The position numbers and the translations under genes are program-made. Positions 58,587 through 64,000 of a DNA stretch of 64,000 nt are shown here, piece after piece (within the stretch, counting starts at the first letter, position 1; every line of letters starts with the position of its first letter). The stretch lies in NCBI GenBank assembly GCA_900769905.1, contig CAAGIL010000170.1:40910-104909 (forward strand). The letters run 5' to 3'. The notes below the pieces were generated by a model, which did not search any database, was not told the origin of the DNA, and saw only the letters and a list, made by a program, of their open reading frames with translations. The DNA is from Rikenellaceae bacterium (GTDB taxonomy: Bacteria > Bacteroidota > Bacteroidia > Bacteroidales > UBA932).

Positions 58587-61500
58587 TTATTCCAATGTAA
58601 CCTTGAGACCCAGTCCGCGGAGTTCGTGGAGAAGCACGTTGAGTGATTCCGGAATTCCTGCAGGCGGAATAGGGTCGCCCTTCACTATGGCCTCGTAGGT
58701 CTTTGCCCTGCCGACAACATCGTCAGACTTGACAGTAAGGATTTCCTGGAGTGCGTTGGCTGCACCGAATGCCTCGAGGGCCCAGACTTCCATCTCTCCG
58801 AATCGCTGACCACCGAACTGGGACTTGCCTCCGAGAGGCTGCTGGGTGATGAGTGAGTAAGGACCGATGGAACGTGCGTGCATCTTGTCGTCAACCATGT
58901 GTCCGAGCTTGATCATATAGATCACGCCCACGGTAGCCGGCTGGTCGAAGTAGTCTCCCGTGCCGCCGTCGCGGAGTCTGGTTTTACCGAACTTAGGAAC
59001 ACCTGCCTTCTCGGTGTAGTCGCAGATCTCATCGATGCTTGCACCGTCGAAGATAGGAGTGCTGAACTTCACGCCGAGCTTTTCTCCGGCCCAACCGAGA
59101 ACGGTCTCGTAAATCTGGCCGAGGTTCATACGTGAAGGCACGCCGAGAGGGTTGAGCACGATATCCACAGGAGATCCGTCCTCAAGGAACGGCATATCTT
59201 CCTGACGGACAATCTTTGCTACGATACCCTTGTTGCCGTGTCGTCCTGCCATCTTGTCGCCGACGGTGATCTTGCGCTTCTTGGCAATGTACACCTTGGC
59301 CACCTGCATTACTCCGTTAGGAAGCTCGTCACCGACCTTGATCTTGTCCATCTCGCGCTTGCAGATTGCCTGCTCGCTCTTGAGGGCGATGCAATAGTTG
59401 TTGATGAGCTCACGGATGAGGACGTTGGTCTCCTTCTCGGTAGTCCACTTGTTGGAGTTTATGTTGGTGTAGTCGATGCTCTTGAGAAGTTCAGGAGTGA
59501 TCTTCTTGTCCTTCTCGAGGATTTCGACTCCGTAGAGGTCGGTGATGCCGGCGCTCTTCTTGTTCTTGGTAAGGATGATGAGCTTCTGGATGAAGTCGGA
59601 GTAGAGCTTCTCGGCCTTGCGCTCGTAATCAGCCTGACGCATATCGAGCCTGGTCTTCTGCTCGGCCTTGGCAGCACCCCTCTTGCTGCCTTCCTTGGCC
59701 AGCTTGGTGTAGAGGGCGGTCTTGATGACGGTGCCGCTGAGGGAAGGATTTGCCTTCAGGGAAGCGTCCTTCACGTCACCTGCCTTGTCGCCGAAGATGG
59801 CCTTGAGGAGTTTCTCCTCAGGGGACGGGTCGCTCTCGCCCTTAGGGGTGATCTTACCTATCATGATGTCACCCGGCTCAATCCTGGCACCGACGCGTAC
59901 GATACCGTCTTCGCCCAGGTTCTTGGTGGCATCTTCGCTCACGTTAGGAATGTCGGAAGTAAGTTCCTCCATACCGCGCTTGGTGTCGCGGACTTCGGTA
60001 AGGTACTCGTCCACGTGTACGGAAGTGAGCACATCCCACTTCACCATCTCCTCGGAGAGCACGATGGCATCCTCGTAGTTGTAACCCTTCCAAGGCATGA
60101 ACGCAACCTTGAGGTTCCTTCCGAGAGCAAGCTCGCCGTTCTGGGTGGCGTAGCCTTCGGTAAGTACCTGACCGGCCTCGATCCTGTCACCCTTTCTTAC
60201 TATAGGCTTGAGGGTGATAGTGGTGCTCTGGTTGGTCCTGCGGTAGATAGGAAGCTTGTATGTGGTCTCCTCAGGGGAGAAGCTGACGAATTTCTCATCC
60301 TCGCTGCGGTCGTACCTGACGCGGATCTCGTTGGCGTCAACATAGGTGACTTCACCGGCGCGTTCGGCAATGACCTGGGTACGGGAGTCGATGCAGGCCC
60401 TCTCCTCAAGTCCGGTACCCACGATAGGGGACTCCGGCCTCAGAAGCGGAACGGCCTGACGCATCATGTTCGCACCCATCAATGCACGGTGGGCATCGTC
60501 GTGTTCAAGGAAAGGAATGCAGGAAGCAGCCACAGAAGCCATCTGGTTAGGGGCTACGTCCATATAATCCACCTGCTCCTTGGTAACGACAGGGAAGTCG
60601 GCCTCAAGACGGCACTGGATGCGGTCTTCGAGTATGTTGCCTTCCTTGTCCATCTTCACGTTTGCGAGGGATACGAGCTTGTTCTCCTCCTCTTCTGCAC
60701 TCATATAGTGGCAGCCGGCATCGCTGAGATCGACCTTGCCGTTCTTCACATCGCGGTAAGGGGTCTCAATGAAACCGAGGTCGTCAATGCGTGCATATAC
60801 GCAAAGGGATGAAATAAGTCCGATGTTAGGACCTTCCGGAGACTCGATAGGGCAGAGACGTCCGTAATGGGTGTAGTGCACGTCTCGAACCTCGAATCCG
60901 GCCCTGTCCCTGCTCAAACCTCCCGGGCCGAGGGCTGAAAGACGCCTCTTGTGGGTGATTTCTGCGAGAGGGTTGGTCTGGTCCATGAACTGCGAGAGCT
61001 GGCTCGTTCCGAAGAAGGAATTGATTACGGAAGAGAGAGTCTTCGCGTTGATCAGGTCAATAGGGTTGAACTGCTCGCTGTCGCGGACGTTCATCCTCTC
61101 CCTGATGGTGCGGGCCATACGGCTCAAACCGACGCTGAACTGGTTGGCGAGCTGCTCGCCGACAGTGCGCACGCGACGGTTGGAAAGGTGGTCGATATCA
61201 TCGACCGTAGCCTTGGAGTTGATGAGCTCGATGAGATACTTGATGATCTCAATGATATCAGTATTGGTCAGCACGCGGGTCTGAGGGTCAATCGCTAGAT
61301 TGAGCTTCTTGTTCAGACGGTAGCGGCCGACGTTGCCGAGGTCATATCTCTTTTCAGAGAAGAAGAGCTTGTCAATGACATCCCTTGCCGTGCTCTCATC
61401 AGGCGGTTCTGAATTTCTGAGCTGTTTGTAGATGTAGTTGACTGCCTCAATCTCTGTATTTGTCGGGTCCTTCTGAAGGGTGTTGAAGATGATGGCGTAC

Positions 61501-62408
61501 TCGTTGGAGTTGGCCTCATCCTTCTGGAGAAGGATTGTTTTCTCATCTGCCTGGAGAATGGCATCAATGGTGTCGTCATCCAGGATCTCGCCTCTCTTGA
61601 CGATGATCTCGATGCGCTCGACAGGGGTTACTTCTCCAGTATCCTCATCGATGAAGTCTTCAAATTTGGTCCTGAGCACGTTGTTCGCGAGCTTGCGGCC
61701 CTTGTTTGCCTGAAGTTCCTCGAGACTTACGTTGATTTCATCGGCGAGGTCGAAGATGTCAATTATATCTTTGTCGGAGTTGTATCCGATAGCTCTCAGC
61801 AGCGTAGTTACAGGAAGCTTCTTCTTGCGGTCGATGTAAGCATACATCACGTTGTTGATGTCGGTGGCGAACTCAATCCAGGAACCCTTGAACGGGATGA
61901 TCCTGGCGGAATAGAGCTTGGTGCCGTTTGCGTGCATGCTCTGGTCGAAGAAGACGCCTGGAGACCTGTGAAGCTGGGAGACAATGATTCGCTCGGATCC
62001 GTTGATTACGAAAGTGCCGGCAGGAGTCATATACGGGATATTGCCCAGATATACGTCCTGTACCCTCGTTTCGAAACCCTCGTGCTCTTGATCCGTGCAG
62101 GAAAGGCGGAGCTTTGCCTTCAGAGGGACATTGTAGGTCAAACCTCTGTCAAGACACTCCTCGATGGAATACTGAGGCGGATCGATAAAGTAATCGATGA
62201 ACTCAAGCCTGTAGCTGTTCCTCGTATCCTCAATCGGGAATATTTCCTGGAAGACCTGGTACAGTCCTTCATTCTTCCTGTTCTCCGGGGTGGTCTCCAG
62301 CTGGAAGAAATCCTTGAAGGACTTCAGCTGCACCTCCAGAAGATCCGGGTACTCCAGGATATTGGATGTTGCAAAGTTGATACGCTTGTTGATGGTCTTT
62401 TTTGACAT
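58587..62408 (-). CDS. rpoB: DNA-directed RNA polymerase subunit beta
   Basis: 1273 residues. Rifampicin region [33 protein letters not shown] carries the wild-type Asp, His and Ser at the positions where resistance mutations usually occur, so no such mutation is visible. Also [29 protein letters not shown], and the C-terminal [24 protein letters not shown]. An internal charged insertion near residue 1000 ([30 protein letters not shown]) is typical of the phylum. A terminator-like hairpin lies in the 106 nt before it. Confidence 0.98.
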   Translation of the reverse strand: MSKKTINKRINFATSNILEYPDLLEVQLKSFKDFFQLETTPENRKNEGLYQVFQEIFPIEDTRNSYRLEFIDYFIDPPQYSIEECLDRGLTYNVPLKAKLRLSCTDQEHEGFETRVQDVYLGNIPYMTPAGTFVINGSERIIVSQLHRSPGVFFDQSMHANGTKLYSARIIPFKGSWIEFATDINNVMYAYIDRKKKLPVTTLLRAIGYNSDKDIIDIFDLADEINVSLEELQANKGRKLANNVLRTKFEDFIDEDTGEVTPVERIEIIVKRGEILDDDTIDAILQADEKTILLQKDEANSNEYAIIFNTLQKDPTNTEIEAVNYIYKQLRNSEPPDESTARDVIDKLFFSEKRYDLGNVGRYRLNKKLNLAIDPQTRVLTNTDIIEIIKYLIELINSKATVDDIDHLSNRRVRTVGEQLANQFSVGLSRMARTIRERMNVRDSEQFNPIDLINAKTLSSVINSFFGTSQLSQFMDQTNPLAEITHKRRLSALGPGGLSRDRAGFEVRDVHYTHYGRLCPIESPEGPNIGLISSLCVYARIDDLGFIETPYRDVKNGKVDLSDAGCHYMSAEEEENKLVSLANVKMDKEGNILEDRIQCRLEADFPVVTKEQVDYMDVAPNQMASVAASCIPFLEHDDAHRALMGANMMRQAVPLLRPESPIVGTGLEERACIDSRTQVIAERAGEVTYVDANEIRVRYDRSEDEKFVSFSPEETTYKLPIYRRTNQSTTITLKPIVRKGDRIEAGQVLTEGYATQNGELALGRNLKVAFMPWKGYNYEDAIVLSEEMVKWDVLTSVHVDEYLTEVRDTKRGMEELTSDIPNVSEDATKNLGEDGIVRVGARIEPGDIMIGKITPKGESDPSPEEKLLKAIFGDKAGDVKDASLKANPSLSGTVIKTALYTKLAKEGSKRGAAKAEQKTRLDMRQADYERKAEKLYSDFIQKLIILTKNKKSAGITDLYGVEILEKDKKITPELLKSIDYTNINSNKWTTEKETNVLIRELINNYCIALKSEQAICKREMDKIKVGDELPNGVMQVAKVYIAKKRKITVGDKMAGRHGNKGIVAKIVRQEDMPFLEDGSPVDIVLNPLGVPSRMNLGQIYETVLGWAGEKLGVKFSTPIFDGASIDEICDYTEKAGVPKFGKTRLRDGGTGDYFDQPATVGVIYMIKLGHMVDDKMHARSIGPYSLITQQPLGGKSQFGGQRFGEMEVWALEAFGAANALQEILTVKSDDVVGRAKTYEAIVKGDPIPPAGIPESLNVLLHELRGLGLKVTLE

Positions 62409-62444
62409 ATTCTGCCTTGGAAATAGAGAAAAACTTAAATACGG

Positions 62445-62482
62445 AAAAAAGGTTTAGAGCCTATTATCCCCGGCTCTAAACC
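62445..62482 (-). terminator. Terminator-like hairpin between rplL and rpoB (attenuator)
   Basis: Leftward: GGTTTAGAGCC (62482-62472), loop of 10, GGCTCTAAACC (62461-62451), then six U (62450-62445): a perfect 11-bp stem with U-tract on the rpoB-coding strand, 37 nt before the rpoB ATG. A smaller CTCCC/GGGAG hairpin lies just upstream. Confidence 0.8.
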
Positions 62483-62514
62483 TGTTTGTCCTCCCATAGC
62501 AGGGAGAGGTTGAT

Positions 62515-62889
62515 TTATTTAATCTCAACCTCAGCGCCTGCGTCCTCAAGGGCTGCCTTGAGAGCCTCAGCGTCTGCCTTGGAAATTTTCTCTTTGAGTG
62601 TAGCAGGAGCACCGTCAACGAGGTCCTTTGCTTCCTTCAGTCCGAGACCGAGCTCAGCCTTGACAACCTTGATGACATTGAGCTTACCCTGGCCGGCTGA
62701 CTTGAGGATAACGTCGAACTCAGTCTGCTCTGCCTGTGCTGCTGCACCTGCACCGGCGTCAGCGGATACTACTACAGCTGCTGCAGCAGGCTCAATACCA
62801 TACTCTTCCTTGAGAACCTTTGCGAGTTCCTGAACATCTTTTACAGAAAGGTTTACCAACTCTTCTGCGAGGGCTTTAATATCTGCCAT
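62515..62889 (-). CDS. rplL: 50S ribosomal protein L7/L12
   Basis: Stalk protein that recruits translation factors. 124 residues: N-terminal dimerisation helices ([31 protein letters not shown]), an Ala-rich hinge ([18 protein letters not shown]) and the C-terminal globular domain ([44 protein letters not shown]). Third visible gene of rplA-rplJ-rplL-rpoB-rpoC; 37 nt after rplJ. A hairpin terminator follows, which would let it be made in excess over RpoB. Confidence 0.97.
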   Translation of the reverse strand: MADIKALAEELVNLSVKDVQELAKVLKEEYGIEPAAAAVVVSADAGAGAAAQAEQTEFDVILKSAGQGKLNVIKVVKAELGLGLKEAKDLVDGAPATLKEKISKADAEALKAALEDAGAEVEIK

Positions 62890-62926
62890 AATTGATTTAT
62901 TTTTTAATTGTTAATATAATCTTGGA

Positions 62927-63514
62927 TTACTCTGCTGCTGGAGCTTCTGCTGCCGGCTCAGCTGCGGCTTCCGGTTCTGCTGCCGGCTCAGCTGGCTTGG
63001 CGGATCCGATCTTCTCGTCTTCGCCTTTGCCCTCGGATGCATTCTCAAGAGCGGATACGATGTTGCGCATAGGGCTCTGGAGGAGAGAGATGATGTCTCC
63101 GATGAGTTCTTCCCTCGTCTTGATTGCTGCGAGCTGTGCGAGCTTGTCCTCGCCGATGAACACGCAATCCTGAACGAAAGCTCCCTTTACTACCGGCTTG
63201 GCAAATCCTTCCCTCTGGAGTTTCTGGATAAGCTTTGCAGGGGCTGCAGGGGTGTTGGTATACATGATGGCGGTGTTGCCTACGAGAGTCTCTGAGAGGC
63301 TCTTTACCTCCTCGTTCTCAAGCTCCTTGAGAACGTGTGCGAAGAGGGTGTTCTTTACAACGGTAAGCAGTACGCCTTCCTTGAAGCACTCGCGACGGAG
63401 TCTGCTTGTCTGTCCAGCATTCAGGCCGGCAATATCCGTGATGTAGAAGTTAGGATACTGCTTGAGCTGCGCTGAGATGCTTTCAATAATCTGACCTTTA
63501 AGTTCCTTTTTCAT
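62927..63514 (-). CDS. rplJ: 50S ribosomal protein L10
   Basis: Base of the ribosomal stalk; also the usual autoregulator of this operon. 195 residues, about 30 longer than E. coli L10. The RNA-binding globular domain (KGQIIESISAQLKQYPNFYITDIAGLNAGQTSRLRRECF) is followed by a helix that binds L7/L12 (LLQSPMRNIVSALENAS), then a low-complexity Ala/Pro/Glu tail (from about 166). The tail is repetitive (AEPAAEPEAAAEPAAEAPAAE broken at Glu/Pro). 12 nt after rplA. Confidence 0.95.
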   Translation of the reverse strand: MKKELKGQIIESISAQLKQYPNFYITDIAGLNAGQTSRLRRECFKEGVLLTVVKNTLFAHVLKELENEEVKSLSETLVGNTAIMYTNTPAAPAKLIQKLQREGFAKPVVKGAFVQDCVFIGEDKLAQLAAIKTREELIGDIISLLQSPMRNIVSALENASEGKGEDEKIGSAKPAEPAAEPEAAAEPAAEAPAAE

Positions 63515-63526
63515 AATATTGAATTT

Positions 63527-64000
63527 TTACTCAGCACTGTTGAGGAATGCCTTGAGATCAACTTTAATACCTGGGCTCATAGTAGAGCAGAGAGCTGCGC
63601 TCTTCATGTAAGTACCCTTGAGGGCCTGTGGCTTCAGCTTGGAGATGGCGTTGAGCACCTCTGCAGCGTTCTCGTAAATCTGCTGAGCGCTGAAGGATAC
63701 CTTGCCGATTCCGGTGTGGATAATACCGGTCTTGTCAACCTTGAAGTCAATCTTACCGCCCTTGGATGCCTTTACGGCAGCGCCGACTTCCATAGTTACG
63801 GTGCCGGTCTTAGGGTTCGGCATAAGTCCGCGAGGACCGAGGATCTTACCGAGAGCACCGACCTTTGCCATAACGGAAGGGGTACAGATAATGACATCAA
63901 CGTCTGTCCAGCCGCCCTTGATCTTCTCGATGTACTCTTCGAGTCCAACGTAGTCAGCGCCGGCTTCCTTTGCCTCGGTCTCCTTGTCAGGAGTGCAGAG
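63527..64000 (-). CDS. rplA: 50S ribosomal protein L1, C-terminal part (5' end outside window)
   Basis: The frame is open to the right edge, so about 157 C-terminal residues are present. [56 protein letters not shown] is the L1 signature, with [21 protein letters not shown] and the end [16 protein letters not shown]. An internal ATG at 63871 is not the start, since family sequence continues upstream. L1 forms the mobile stalk and commonly regulates its own operon. Confidence 0.96.
   Translation of the reverse strand, partial: LCTPDKETEAKEAGADYVGLEEYIEKIKGGWTDVDVIICTPSVMAKVGALGKILGPRGLMPNPKTGTVTMEVGAAVKASKGGKIDFKVDKTGIIHTGIGKVSFSAQQIYENAAEVLNAISKLKPQALKGTYMKSAALCSTMSPGIKVDLKAFLNSAE

Noticed and set aside
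59238..60812. Open frame of about 520 codons opposite rpoB
   Set aside because: Antisense to highly conserved rpoB sequence; the translation is Leu/Val/His-rich shadow sequence without domains.

Overview
The window is a chromosomal housekeeping region of a Bacteroidetes bacterium, most likely an uncultured or gut/rumen-type member of the Bacteroidales with fairly high G+C (about 55-57% by eye). The evidence is: Bacteroidetes-only families (DUF4783, the acidic-tailed pRiA4b ORF-3/IS1096-passenger-like protein, the Lys-type SerA), a type-B diheme FrdC/SdhC, the branching enzyme-debranching enzyme-GT4-GH57-phosphorylase glycogen cluster, and promoters of the Bacteroidetes type (TTTG or TTG, 19-20 bp, then TAnnTTTG) in front of many genes. 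A genus cannot be named from the sequence alone.

Layout. 1-5.5 kb: end of a comF gene, a peptidase (pepP), dusB-lpxK, and pyrH-frr on the minus strand. 5.6-9.3 kb: a lone frdC, then rplM-rpsI-(structured leader)-rpsB-tsf. 9.3-16.5 kb: an O-methyltransferase and a secreted protein (minus), then dnaX-lptB-cmk-ispH, efp, a DUF4783 protein (minus) and rlmH. 16.5-23.1 kb: a very large NtrY-like membrane histidine kinase, and the minus operon engB-prs-small Cys-rich protein-der. 23.2-33.1 kb: the glycogen operon (glgB, debranching enzyme, GT4 glucosyltransferase, GH57, alpha-glucan phosphorylase) running into ribF. 33.1-36.7 kb: minus genes cvpA-tsaB-small membrane protein, then greA-hit-lipoprotein. 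36.7-41.1 kb: ileS-dksA-like-lspA. 41.1-47.9 kb: minus yigZ-serC-serA; plus pRiA4b-like, DUF1015 and recQ. 47.9-54.2 kb: dnaG-metG-NtrX-like regulator, then a lone LacI-family repressor. 54.3-64 kb: the minus rplA-rplJ-rplL-rpoB-rpoC cluster, entering from the right edge.

The genes serve translation (ribosomal proteins, EF-Ts, EF-P, RRF, two aminoacyl-tRNA synthetases), transcription (RpoB/C, GreA), replication and repair (DnaX, DnaG, RecQ), envelope assembly (LpxK, LptB, LspA) and carbon storage. Packing is very tight: most operon neighbours overlap or abut, and several convergent pairs have their stop codons touching. No gap exceeds about 160 bp. I see no tRNA or rRNA gene, CRISPR array, insertion sequence, prophage or defence island, and no obviously new multi-gene system. 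The most interesting content is regulatory: structured leaders and terminator-like hairpins before rpsB, greA and rpoB, a terminator interwoven with the rplM promoter, interlocked divergent promoters, and several likely leaderless starts. A few proteins deviate from their families: an frdC without frdAB, a cysteine-less thioredoxin-fold lipoprotein, MetG with a Cys-rich insertion, and an NtrX-like regulator without a DNA-binding domain.
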